NCBI RefSeq assembly: GCF_000967265.1
Contig: NZ_KQ033885.1
Span: 248,001-312,000 of the forward strand
DNA length: 64,000 nucleotides
Source: Bifidobacterium mellis
Lineage (GTDB): Bacteria; Actinomycetota; Actinomycetes; Actinomycetales; Bifidobacteriaceae
Direction: 5' to 3'
A program made the position numbers and the translations under genes. Positions within the stretch are counted from its first letter, which is position 1; every line of letters begins with the position of its first letter. Of the stretch, positions 53,797-62,237 are shown piece after piece. A model generated the notes under the pieces. That model was given only the letters and a program-made list of their open reading frames with translations. It ran no database searches and was not told the origin of the DNA.

Positions 53797-55311
53797 ATGA
53801 GCATGAAAAATCCCTTCGAGGGCAAGGAACTCTGGTTCGCCGTTGGTTCGCAGGACCTCTACGGCGAGGAGACCCTGCGCCAGGTGGGCGTCCAGGCTGC
53901 GGACATCGCCAAGTCCCTCAACGACTCGGGTCGGATCCCGGTCAAGCTGGTCTTGAAGCCCACGCTGAAGGATTCGGACTCCATCCTGAATTTCATGGTC
54001 GATGCCTCGTCGAACCCGGCCTGCATCGGCGTGGTGGCCTGGATGCACACCTTCAGCCCGGCCAAGATGTGGATCAGGGGTCTGGAGAAGCTGCGCAAGC
54101 CGCTCCTGCAGCTGAACACCCAGCATCATGTGGAGATCCCCTGGGACACCATCGACATGGACTTCATGAACCTGAACCAGTCGGCCCATGGCGATCGTGA
54201 GTTCGGCTACATCCTGACCAGGCTGGGAATCCCGCGCAAGATCGTGGTCGGTCACTACACCGACCCCGAGGTTGCCGACAAGATCGGCGTCTGGGCGCGC
54301 GCCTGCGCCGGCTGGGATGCCGCCAACAACATGAAGGTCTGCCGCTGGGGCGACAACATGCGCGACGTCGCCGTCACCGAGGGCGACAAGACCGAGGCTG
54401 AGAGGGTCTTCGGCGTCTCCGTCAACACCTGGCCGGTCAACGAGCTGGTGGACCATGTGAACGCCGTCACCGACGACCAGGTCAAGGATCTGATCGAGGA
54501 CTACAAGCGCAGCTATGAGGTGGCTCCCGAACTTCTGGACTCCCGGTACGACTCCCTGGTGGTGGCCGCACGCGAAGAGCTCGGCATGCGGGCCATGATG
54601 AAAGAGGTGGGCGCCACCGCCGCCGTGGACAACTTCCAGGATCTGGGAGGCCTGCGTCAGCTGCCCGGCGTAGGGGCCCAGCGGTTGATGGCCGACGGGT
54701 ACGGATTCTCGGCAGAGGGCGACTGGAAGACCTCGGTTCTGATCCGGATCGGCAACGTCATGGGCTACGGTCTCAAGGGCGGCTGCTCGCTCATGGAGGA
54801 CTACTCCTACAACTTCGTGCCCGGCCACGAGGAGATCATGGGCGCCCACATGCTGGAGGTCTCGCCCACGCTGCTGACTGAGGGACGGCCCCGCCTGGAA
54901 ATCCACCCCCTGTCTATCGGTGACAGGGAGGATCCGGTTCGTCTGGTCTTCACGGCCACCCCCTGCACTGATGCTGTGGTCGTCTCCCTGGCGGATGTAC
55001 GCGAACGCTTCCGCCTGGTCATGAACGTGGTGGATGTGGTCGAGCCCGGCGGGTCCCTGGTCAAGCTGCCTGTGGCACGCGCCCTCTGGAAGCCCCGGCC
55101 CTCGCTCAAGGTCTCGGCTGAGTGCTGGCTGCGCGCCGGCGCGGCCCACCATACCTGCATGACCACCACCGTTGGTCGCGAGGCCTGGGAGGACTTCGCC
55201 CGGATGGCCGGCGTGGAGCTCGCCGTCATCGACGAGAACACCGAACCGCGCCGTTTTGAAGCCGATCTTCGTGCAGCCGAGCTCTACCACCGGCTGGACA
55301 ACCGGCACTGA
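53797..55311 (+). CDS. araA: L-arabinose isomerase
   Basis: A 504-residue enzyme converting L-arabinose to L-ribulose. Family features include the [11 protein letters not shown] start, [33 protein letters not shown]-type middle segment, [17 protein letters not shown], and GAAHHTC near the C-terminus. AAAGGAG lies upstream. Last gene of araBDA, followed by a terminator. Confidence 0.95.
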   Translation: MSMKNPFEGKELWFAVGSQDLYGEETLRQVGVQAADIAKSLNDSGRIPVKLVLKPTLKDSDSILNFMVDASSNPACIGVVAWMHTFSPAKMWIRGLEKLRKPLLQLNTQHHVEIPWDTIDMDFMNLNQSAHGDREFGYILTRLGIPRKIVVGHYTDPEVADKIGVWARACAGWDAANNMKVCRWGDNMRDVAVTEGDKTEAERVFGVSVNTWPVNELVDHVNAVTDDQVKDLIEDYKRSYEVAPELLDSRYDSLVVAAREELGMRAMMKEVGATAAVDNFQDLGGLRQLPGVGAQRLMADGYGFSAEGDWKTSVLIRIGNVMGYGLKGGCSLMEDYSYNFVPGHEEIMGAHMLEVSPTLLTEGRPRLEIHPLSIGDREDPVRLVFTATPCTDAVVVSLADVRERFRLVMNVVDVVEPGGSLVKLPVARALWKPRPSLKVSAECWLRAGAAHHTCMTTTVGREAWEDFARMAGVELAVIDENTEPRRFEADLRAAELYHRLDNRH

Positions 55312-55334
55312 TCACCTGTCTTAGGACAGATTGC

Positions 55335-55368
55335 AAGGCCCTGCCACAACACATGTGGCAGGGCCTTT
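55335..55368. terminator. Terminator after araA
   Basis: Perfect 14-bp stem (55335-55348 with 55354-55367) and a 5-base loop. The T-run is short, so efficiency is uncertain. The next ~185 bases hold the leader of the pilin gene, including a C6 run at 55468. Confidence 0.78.
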
Positions 55369-55554
55369 GATATTCGGCTTGTCGGTTTGCGTTGTCCCAA
55401 TTTTGTCGGTACAGTGATGATTAGGCAATGGGAACAGTGGCATGTCCCAAAGTTGACATATTGCCCACCCCCCTGAGTCGGGGAAGTGATCGGTTGGGGA
55501 GGCGAAGATGTGCCTGGCCATCCTGTGCCTATTAACAAAGAAGGGAATGCGTGC

Positions 55555-57555
55555 ATGCACATGCAACGAGATAATGAAGGGATAAGGCTCCCTAAGCTTT
55601 TAGGCTTGGCGGTTGCCGGAGCGACGCTCCTGGCGGGCATGGTCGTTTTGCCAGCCACCCAGGCTTCGGCCGCTGAAGACTATGGATATAATGCCGAAGA
55701 TGACTTCAGGCCGGGTGCAGTTCAGAGCGACGTGCACCCCCAACTGACAGTTACCAAGTACCTGTCGTTGGCTCAGGGGTACAGCCCCACGGGTTCTTCT
55801 AAGGATGCAGTCAAGTTGAACGCGAATGCCGACTTGGTTCCTGCCAAGGGCATTGCTTTCAATGTCAGGGAAGTCGTTCCCCAACCCGGTCAAAATCTAT
55901 CTGACATTAGTGCCTCGGATGAGAACACATATAAGGTCACGGCCAACTATATCGGTATCACTGACGGCCAAGGTGTGATCAATACCTGGTATCCGGCTGA
56001 CACTGCAACCAACGCTCCAGCGGTTGATATTTCAGATTCGTCGAAAGCTGTCAGCTTCCCTGGAGGTGCCAACCATTGGTACGTGCTGGTAGAGAATCGT
56101 GATGAGTCGCCGGCTTTCAAGGCTAACAATCCGAATAAGCTTGATAGCAACAAGTATCAAGATGCAGCACCGTCGTTCTTTGGTCTGCCTTATGCGGCTA
56201 ACTCACTCGATGCCACCGATACTGCAAGCCAGGTTCAAGGATACATTTACCATCTGCACCTGTATCCGAAGAACATGAACATCACGCAGTTCTCCAAGAC
56301 CGTCCAGTCGGTCAAGGATTCGCAGAATAATGTGAAGCCTCAGCGGACAGCTGTTGCTGGAGATACGATTAGCTACAAGCTGACTCAGAAGCTCTACAAC
56401 ACTGGCGCGAAGACACCAAAAGACGGCAAGCTTGATGTCAGTGAGCTGAATGGCGACGGTAAGGATCTGCGTATTGTTGATCGCATGTCCAGCTCTCTGA
56501 AGCTGAAGGGCGAATTCAAGGTTGTGCTTCATGCAGATGGAGTTGATGATGTGCAATTGGCTGAAGGTGCTACTGCTGATTATACGGAGTCACAGCCAAC
56601 ATCAAATCCTAACTCTTTTGGGGATAATAAGATGTTCGCCAATGAAGCCCCGAGCAGTAATGTATCTTATTACCAGTTTGATTTCTTCAATACTCTAACC
56701 AAAGTAAAGAACTTCACTCCAAAGGCTTTCCTGCTTGTCATAACTTATGATGCCACGGTCACTGGAGATGGTGATTCGACTGGCACCGATGGTGTGGCCA
56801 ACGATGCAGCTTCCGATTTCACCGAAAACGTTGACGCAGATGGTAACCACCAAGATCCCATTCGTGAGCATACGAATGTGATCAATGCTGTTATTGCTTT
56901 CGGTGCTGTGCAGAATGAAAAGACAAAGTTTGCAGCTCTGCCCGACACTGAGTTCCGTCTGATCAAGTCTGAGAAAGAGCCGGATGAGTATCTTGCATCT
57001 GATGGAAACTTCTATGCCGAGGGTAAGGTACCAGATGGTGTTCAGCTCTACAAGGCCACGGCCAACAAGAATGGTTTGGTAGCGTTCGCTGCTTTGCCTG
57101 TCTTCGGCACACCAGCTCCAGCACCTAGAGACGCCGGCAAGACAGTGCAGGCCGGCAATTGGCTGCTGAAAGAGACCAAGACCCCCAAGGATTGGCGTAA
57201 CCCTGGCATTCCCTTCCATACAGTAACATTTGGGGATGCCGGTAAGACTGAGGAGCAAGTCGCTCAGGAGTATGGACCTCATGCCACAATTCAGCCTGAT
57301 TATACAAAGCTTGGGTTTGGAAAGTTCGGAAGGACACCTAAGCAGATCACTGACGGTGGTGGCACAGCGATACAGTTCAATAATGTGCCAGTACAAACTT
57401 ACTTGGCACATTATGCGACTTCTGATGCTGATGCGCCTCTGGCCCTGCCTCTGACTGGTGGTCGTGGCATCCTGCTGCTGCTGGTTGTCGGTGCCCTGAT
57501 CATGGGTGGTGCCCTCTACGCCCGCAATCGGCGCAATAACGCCGCCCGGGCCTGA
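55555..57555 (+). CDS. FimA-type major pilin, LPLTG-anchored
   Basis: A 666-residue secreted pilus shaft protein. Signal peptide to about residue 39. The pilin motif IYHLHLYPKN with the polymerising Lys at 239 is present, with Cna-B-like beta domains. The E-box ETKTPKDW is near 540, and LPLTG at 631-635 is followed by a membrane helix and a basic tail. The class C sortase at 58733 should join the LPLTG Thr of one subunit to Lys239 of the next. The start at 55555 lies 9 bases after AAAGAAGGG; the frame is open from 55486 without support. It is less GC-rich than its neighbours. Adhesion to host or plant glycans is inferred. Confidence 0.88.
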   Translation: MHMQRDNEGIRLPKLLGLAVAGATLLAGMVVLPATQASAAEDYGYNAEDDFRPGAVQSDVHPQLTVTKYLSLAQGYSPTGSSKDAVKLNANADLVPAKGIAFNVREVVPQPGQNLSDISASDENTYKVTANYIGITDGQGVINTWYPADTATNAPAVDISDSSKAVSFPGGANHWYVLVENRDESPAFKANNPNKLDSNKYQDAAPSFFGLPYAANSLDATDTASQVQGYIYHLHLYPKNMNITQFSKTVQSVKDSQNNVKPQRTAVAGDTISYKLTQKLYNTGAKTPKDGKLDVSELNGDGKDLRIVDRMSSSLKLKGEFKVVLHADGVDDVQLAEGATADYTESQPTSNPNSFGDNKMFANEAPSSNVSYYQFDFFNTLTKVKNFTPKAFLLVITYDATVTGDGDSTGTDGVANDAASDFTENVDADGNHQDPIREHTNVINAVIAFGAVQNEKTKFAALPDTEFRLIKSEKEPDEYLASDGNFYAEGKVPDGVQLYKATANKNGLVAFAALPVFGTPAPAPRDAGKTVQAGNWLLKETKTPKDWRNPGIPFHTVTFGDAGKTEEQVAQEYGPHATIQPDYTKLGFGKFGRTPKQITDGGGTAIQFNNVPVQTYLAHYATSDADAPLALPLTGGRGILLLLVVGALIMGGALYARNRRNNAARA

Positions 57556-57593
57556 TGATCACGGTCACATCAAGAATCATGTGAGGTGACCCG

Positions 57594-57630
57594 ATGGCGG
57601 ACGGTTCCTCCGTGAATCGTCCGCCATTTT
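57594..57630 (+). terminator. Terminator between major and minor pilin genes
   Basis: Perfect 10-bp stem ATGGCGGACG (57594-57603) with CGTCCGCCAT (57618-57627) and TTTT. It should limit transcription into the minor pilin gene. Confidence 0.78.
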
Positions 57631-57744
57631 AATACGGAACGTTGAACTTCTGCGGTCCGCACATGTCGGGATGCTGGTCTGGTTTTGGATCAGCAGAACT
57701 GACGCAACCACGTCGTCGAAAGGCGGCCTTGGAAGGGAAGGTTT

Positions 57745-58575
57745 ATGAAGGGAATTGCCTTGCCGAAATGCCTCACCCACCGGGTCCTGCCCTGTCTGAT
57801 CGCGGCTTTGGCCTGTTTAGGTCTCACCGCTTTCGATATGACGCCGGCGGCAGAGGCGGAGACGGTCAACCCGACCCTGACGGTGCAACTCAAGAGAGGG
57901 CATTCAGGTCAAGGTGGTCAGAACGACATCCTGCCGAGTGCTCCTGTATCTGCTGGAGCAGGGTATGTCTTTCGTGCCTTGAAGCTGGATGCCGGTACTC
58001 TGAAGAGCCGGGTGGAGGCACTAGACCACAATCCTGGCGCTGATAAGGCACAGGCGGCCATCAGCAATGAGGTTGCAGCCAACCCAGATGCTTTCAAGGA
58101 CAAGACACAACCCGCTGAATACTACGGTGTCTCTGATCAAAATGGCACTATAACCAACGCATCAGAAGCCAAATCACAAGGTGTCTGGCTTACAGGAGCC
58201 AATCTTGATTTAGACGCATCCAGTCTGACCGGAGGTAGTCCCGCTGTTTTTGATGGCGACTATTTCCATGCTTCATACTGGTTGGTCACCCTGGTAGCCA
58301 CACCCAAGAATGCAAAGGTAAAAACCGATCCAGTGGTCGTACAGTTGCCGCTCTACCGCGAGCAGGGTGAAGTCCATCCACTTTATGATGTGACTATAAG
58401 CCCCAAACTTGTGGACATACCCCAGGTCGTCCCAGTCGTGCGATCTGGAGGTCATGGCAAGCTGGCAGCTACCGGCGTCTCCATGGTAGCGCCTGGTATT
58501 CTGCTTATAATCCTGGCCATGATGGGCCTCTACTTGGCGGTAGTCGCACGATCCTGGAACAGGGATGAGCGCTAG
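57745..58575 (+). CDS. Minor or basal pilin with LAATG sorting motif
   Basis: A 276-residue secreted protein: signal peptide to about residue 38 (AEAE), a beta-rich ectodomain, then LAATG (240-244), a membrane helix and a WNRDER tail. It has no clear pilin Lys motif, so it would cap or base a pilus rather than form the shaft. LAATG resembles the LAxTG signals used by class E housekeeping sortases in actinobacteria, so this subunit may be the wall anchor. GGAAGGGAAGG precedes the ATG. It lies between shaft pilin and sortase genes. Confidence 0.75.
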   Translation: MKGIALPKCLTHRVLPCLIAALACLGLTAFDMTPAAEAETVNPTLTVQLKRGHSGQGGQNDILPSAPVSAGAGYVFRALKLDAGTLKSRVEALDHNPGADKAQAAISNEVAANPDAFKDKTQPAEYYGVSDQNGTITNASEAKSQGVWLTGANLDLDASSLTGGSPAVFDGDYFHASYWLVTLVATPKNAKVKTDPVVVQLPLYREQGEVHPLYDVTISPKLVDIPQVVPVVRSGGHGKLAATGVSMVAPGILLIILAMMGLYLAVVARSWNRDER

Positions 58576-58640
58576 GTATTCTCATGGCAATGTCGGTGTG
58601 ATGCCATCAAACGGCATCGTAGACATCTGTGAGGATGTGT

Positions 58641-58680
58641 AAAGACCGGCGGTATCATACAGGTGCCGCCGGTCTTTGTA
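58641..58680 (+). terminator. Terminator between minor pilin and sortase genes
   Basis: Perfect 10-bp stem AGACCGGCGG (58643-58652) with CCGCCGGTCT (58666-58675) followed by TTTG. A second attenuating step within the pilus locus. Confidence 0.75.
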
Positions 58681-58732
58681 TGTCAAGAACTAACAATCGG
58701 ACTATTTGAAGCGGGCATGAGAAAGGCTATAG

Positions 58733-60232
58733 ATGGACCAGTACACTGACTCGGCTACTATGAGCCCATCCCAGACGACCGGAAACGGTGATGCCAACGT
58801 ATCCATCCCGGCTGAGTCAGCCTCGTCAGACATGTCTGTTGAGCAAGGGGACATGCCACCTGCCTATGCTCCTAGTTCCGAGGTGCCGCCCTCCTATCCA
58901 CCTTCGGCAACACCTGAGGATCGCGGAGCTTCAGAATCGGATGATTCAGATGTAATAGCAGCTCCAGTGACAGTTCCAGGCCACGCTACAACGTCTGCTC
59001 CGATAATTGTCGTTTCGGGAAATCATTCCCAGGACACAGATCAACAAGGTAAAGCAGATCAGGAAGCTGCGACTGCATCCAAACAGGCCAAGAACGGCGG
59101 CAAGGCTAGCAAGTCAGGGCGGGGGTTCGGGCTCCTGGAGACCTTGGCCTTCCTGATCGGTCTGGCAATCTTTCTCTATCCCCTGCTGGCAGCCTATGTC
59201 AACTATTCCAAGGATTCCTCCGCAGTAGACAACTACGATCAGATTGTGGATGCACTCTCGCCTGCACAGCGCAGGGCGATGTGGCGTGATGCCAAGAAGT
59301 ATGACGAGGAATTGGGCAAGCCTACGCTGAGGGACCCCTTCAAGTACAAGGAAGTCAAGGAACCACTGGGCCGCTACTACAAAATCCTCAATGTGGATGG
59401 CAAGGGCATGATGGCCTATGTGGAGATCCCCAAGATCAACGTCAAGCTGCCCGTGCGGCACGGTACCAGCGATGAGGTGCTCAAGGACGGCACAGGGCAC
59501 ATTGCCACAACCCACGTGCCTACAGACAACCGAACAATCCACTCCGTTATTACCGGACACACCGGCGAAGTCGGCTACATGCTTTTCGACAACCTGACGC
59601 AGTTGCGCAAGGGGGACGTCTTCCAGATACGAGTACTCAAACGGCATATGAGCTACAAGGTGGATCAGATCAAGATCATCCTGCCTACTGATGTGAGCGC
59701 ACTGCAGCCAGTCCAGAATTCCAACTATGTGACCCTACTGACCTGCTACCCCTATGGTGTCAATTCCCACCGTCTGATTGTGCGTGGGCACTATATCGGC
59801 GATGACGTACCTCCCACCCAACCTGAAGGGGCGCCCATTTACATGGTCTGGGTGCTTCTGGCCCTGTTCCTGGCCTGCCTGGTGGGCTGGTACCTGCTCT
59901 CACGTCGTCGGCGCAACTGTCGCCACGAACTGGAGCAGATGGAACATCTGGAATCCCGCGCGACAGGACCGGGGGCCATGGGCGAGCCGCTGGCCACGAT
60001 CATGGTCAGCCATGAGCAGGAGACCCGTTCAGAAGCCACCCGTCGCCGTCGGTTGATCAAAACCAGACGGATTTGCAGCGCGCTCATGTGGCTGTTGGCT
60101 GTGCTCGGCCTCTTCTTCGCCTGGGGTACGGTCGGCATGATGATGAGAATCAGTCTGCTGCCCGTATTCGACCTTGGCTACCACTGGTTCGACACCCACC
60201 TGCTGTACTTCTTCGGCATCAGCAAATTCTAA
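58733..60232 (+). CDS. srtC: Class C pilus sortase
   Basis: A 499-residue pilin-polymerising sortase. Residues 1-130 are a Ser/Pro/Gln-rich tail, then a membrane helix (~133-157). The class C lid motif DPF is at 201-203. The catalytic His276 lies in ITGHTG, Cys338 in TLLTCYPYG and Arg347 in SHRLIV. A second helix (~370-389) and a third near 440-460 follow. All catalytic residues are intact. The long N-terminal tail and third helix are unlike typical 300-400-residue SrtC proteins. It should build the pilus from the LPLTG pilin at 55555. Confidence 0.88.
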   Translation: MDQYTDSATMSPSQTTGNGDANVSIPAESASSDMSVEQGDMPPAYAPSSEVPPSYPPSATPEDRGASESDDSDVIAAPVTVPGHATTSAPIIVVSGNHSQDTDQQGKADQEAATASKQAKNGGKASKSGRGFGLLETLAFLIGLAIFLYPLLAAYVNYSKDSSAVDNYDQIVDALSPAQRRAMWRDAKKYDEELGKPTLRDPFKYKEVKEPLGRYYKILNVDGKGMMAYVEIPKINVKLPVRHGTSDEVLKDGTGHIATTHVPTDNRTIHSVITGHTGEVGYMLFDNLTQLRKGDVFQIRVLKRHMSYKVDQIKIILPTDVSALQPVQNSNYVTLLTCYPYGVNSHRLIVRGHYIGDDVPPTQPEGAPIYMVWVLLALFLACLVGWYLLSRRRRNCRHELEQMEHLESRATGPGAMGEPLATIMVSHEQETRSEATRRRRLIKTRRICSALMWLLAVLGLFFAWGTVGMMMRISLLPVFDLGYHWFDTHLLYFFGISKF

Positions 60233-60361
60233 GCCGGTGCATGGGCGGGTAGGTTTGACCACATGTGCCTGTTTGGTCGTAACCGGGCTTTTGCCTGGCT
60301 CTAGAATGGAGCGAGCATGGCCCGGCAGACTGCTGGGCCGCATCCTGGGAAGGTGTGGACC

Positions 60362-61210
60362 ATGACAGCAGTTCCTGACATCCTATTGTCTGACGGCAAT
60401 CGCATTCCGCAGGTGGGCCTGGGCGTGCTCAGGATCGACGATGATCAAACCGCTGGGGTAGTGCAATCTGCCCTGGAACTGGGTTATCGCCACATCGATA
60501 CGGCGGCTGGCTACCGCAACGAAGGAGGCGTTGGTCGTGGCCTCAAGGCATTCGGTTGCCAGAGCGGTCCTGGGCGTACCAAGCTGTGGCTGACTACCAA
60601 GCTGCGCGACTCCGAGCAGGGGTATGACAGCGCTCTGCGGGCCTTCGACCGCCAGCTGGCACTGCTGGGCACTGACTATGTCGACATGTATATGATCCAC
60701 TGGCCAACGCCGTTCGATTGGCGGGCCGACCAGGTTTGGCGCGCTTTCCATCGGTTGCGCGATGAGGGACGGGTGCGGACCCTGGGGGTCTGCAACTTCC
60801 TGCCGGAACATCTGGAACGGCTGCACCAGGAGACAGGGGAGTACCCTGCCGTGGATCAGATTGAATTGCACCCCAGCTGGCAGCAGCGCGCGGTGACCGC
60901 CTTCTGCAAGGAGCATGGCATAGCCGTCCAGGCATACTCTCCATTGGCGCGAGGCGCAGACCTGAGAGCCGGTGGCGGCAGGCTGGAGAAAATAGCCCAG
61001 GCCCACGGGGTTACGCCGGCCCAGGTGGTGCTGCGTTGGCACATCGAGAACGGGACCATCATCATTCCCAAGTCTGTCCACAGGGAAAGGCAGGCGGAGA
61101 ACCTGGACCTGTTCGGCTTCAGCCTGACCCCTGAGGAGCATGCCGCCATCGATGCCATGGACTCCCTGGTGCGCGCAGGACACGACCCGATGACCTATGC
61201 CTACGCCTGA
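60362..61210 (+). CDS. Aldo/keto reductase (2,5-diketogluconate reductase-like)
   Basis: A 282-residue NADPH-dependent reductase with the AKR tetrad: D and Y in HIDTAAGYRNE, K in LTTKLRD, and H in MIHWPTP. The signature IIIPKSVHRER is the cofactor end. The substrate is unknown. The start at 60362 follows GGAAGG; the upstream frame is unsupported. Unrelated to the pilus genes by function. Confidence 0.87.
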   Translation: MTAVPDILLSDGNRIPQVGLGVLRIDDDQTAGVVQSALELGYRHIDTAAGYRNEGGVGRGLKAFGCQSGPGRTKLWLTTKLRDSEQGYDSALRAFDRQLALLGTDYVDMYMIHWPTPFDWRADQVWRAFHRLRDEGRVRTLGVCNFLPEHLERLHQETGEYPAVDQIELHPSWQQRAVTAFCKEHGIAVQAYSPLARGADLRAGGGRLEKIAQAHGVTPAQVVLRWHIENGTIIIPKSVHRERQAENLDLFGFSLTPEEHAAIDAMDSLVRAGHDPMTYAYA

Positions 61211-61264
61211 CCGCTATGATGGATGATTCATGCAAGCAGTCGACATAGGAGGTATCGGCGGTAG

Positions 61265-62062
61265 ATGACCGGTCCGAGACGCAGAAGATATCGGTATCGA
61301 GGCCGCAGTCGGTACGGTTCGGTTTGGAGGAATCCCGCCCCGGCCCGCTTCCGTCGCGAATCACTCACGGAACGGGTGCTGATCCTTCTGGTAGTGGCTG
61401 TGGTTCTGGGCATCACCATCGGTCTGATACTGCCAAGGGTCAATGGTGGAGTCGGACGGCTGACCGGACGATATACGGCAACTGGCGACGCGGCTCAGAC
61501 CCTGCAGAGTCTGACAGTGGATGATCATGCACGCCCTGGCCGTCAGTACCGGCGTGAGGCCTTCGGCTTCAAGGAGACCGATGAGGACGGCAACGGCTGC
61601 AACGTGCGCGAGGATGTGCTGACCCGCGATCTGACTGATCTGCGTACCACTACTCCCGGCGGATGCAAGGTGGCCAGCGGTCGTCTGCAGGATCCTTATA
61701 CAGGGCGGACCATCGAATTCGTCAGAGGTCCGAAGACCAGCTCGGCCGTGCAGATTGACCATGTGGTCGCCCTGGAGAACGCCTGGCGGTCAGGAGCCAG
61801 CAAGTGGGATACAGCCCGCCGCTACCGCTTTGGCAACGACCCATTCAATCTTCTCGCCGTGGACGGCCCCGCCAACCAGGCCAAGGGGAGTGCCTCGGCC
61901 GACTACTGGCTGCCCGAGAACAAGGACTATCAGTGCTCCTATGTGGCTCGTCAGATAGCGGTCAAGGACAAGTACTCCCTGAGCGTCACCAGCTCGGAAA
62001 AGCAGGCCATGCTGGCCGTTCTGCATACCTGCCCGGGCCAGCCCCTTCCGCAGGATCGCTGA
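61265..62062 (+). CDS. Membrane-anchored HNH nuclease (DUF1524 type)
   Basis: A 265-residue protein with a very basic N-terminus (RRRRYRYRGRSR), one membrane helix at ~37-56 and a probably external C-terminal domain. The domain matches the HNH/DUF1524 fold: DHVVALENAW (D165-H166), FGNDPFNLLAVDGPANQAKGS, and a DYWLPENKDYQCSY end. Cysteines at 112 and 134 may bond. It would be a surface nuclease, perhaps for nutrient DNA, competition or uptake; this is inferred. An AGGAGG site is 12 bases upstream of the ATG. Confidence 0.82.
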   Translation: MTGPRRRRYRYRGRSRYGSVWRNPAPARFRRESLTERVLILLVVAVVLGITIGLILPRVNGGVGRLTGRYTATGDAAQTLQSLTVDDHARPGRQYRREAFGFKETDEDGNGCNVREDVLTRDLTDLRTTTPGGCKVASGRLQDPYTGRTIEFVRGPKTSSAVQIDHVVALENAWRSGASKWDTARRYRFGNDPFNLLAVDGPANQAKGSASADYWLPENKDYQCSYVARQIAVKDKYSLSVTSSEKQAMLAVLHTCPGQPLPQDR

Positions 62063-62142
62063 TTGCTATGTAAGGGTTTATTCGCATAGGAGTTTTATAG
62101 CCTGACCTTCTGCGCTGATCTGGACCTTTTAAGGTGTGATAG

Positions 62143-62174
62143 TATTATAGAAGTTTGGTACACAGTTGTACCAA
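62143..62174 (+). promoter_or_regulatory. Promoter and palindromic operator of the GH43-like gene
   Basis: A TATTAT box at 62143-62148 is followed by the perfect inverted repeat TTGGTACA-CAGT-TGTACCAA (62155-62174). The -35 is weak. A regulator at this site would control the downstream glycosidase gene. Confidence 0.5.
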
Positions 62175-62237
62175 CTACATAGATTCCGCATTTCTTCGGG
62201 TCTATGACCATGATCATCAACAACAAGGAGGTTGGCT

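Noticed and set aside
55468-55473. C6 run before the pilin gene as a phase-variation switch
   Set aside because: The run is only six bases and lies in the leader, not in the coding sequence or between promoter boxes, so slippage is not supported.
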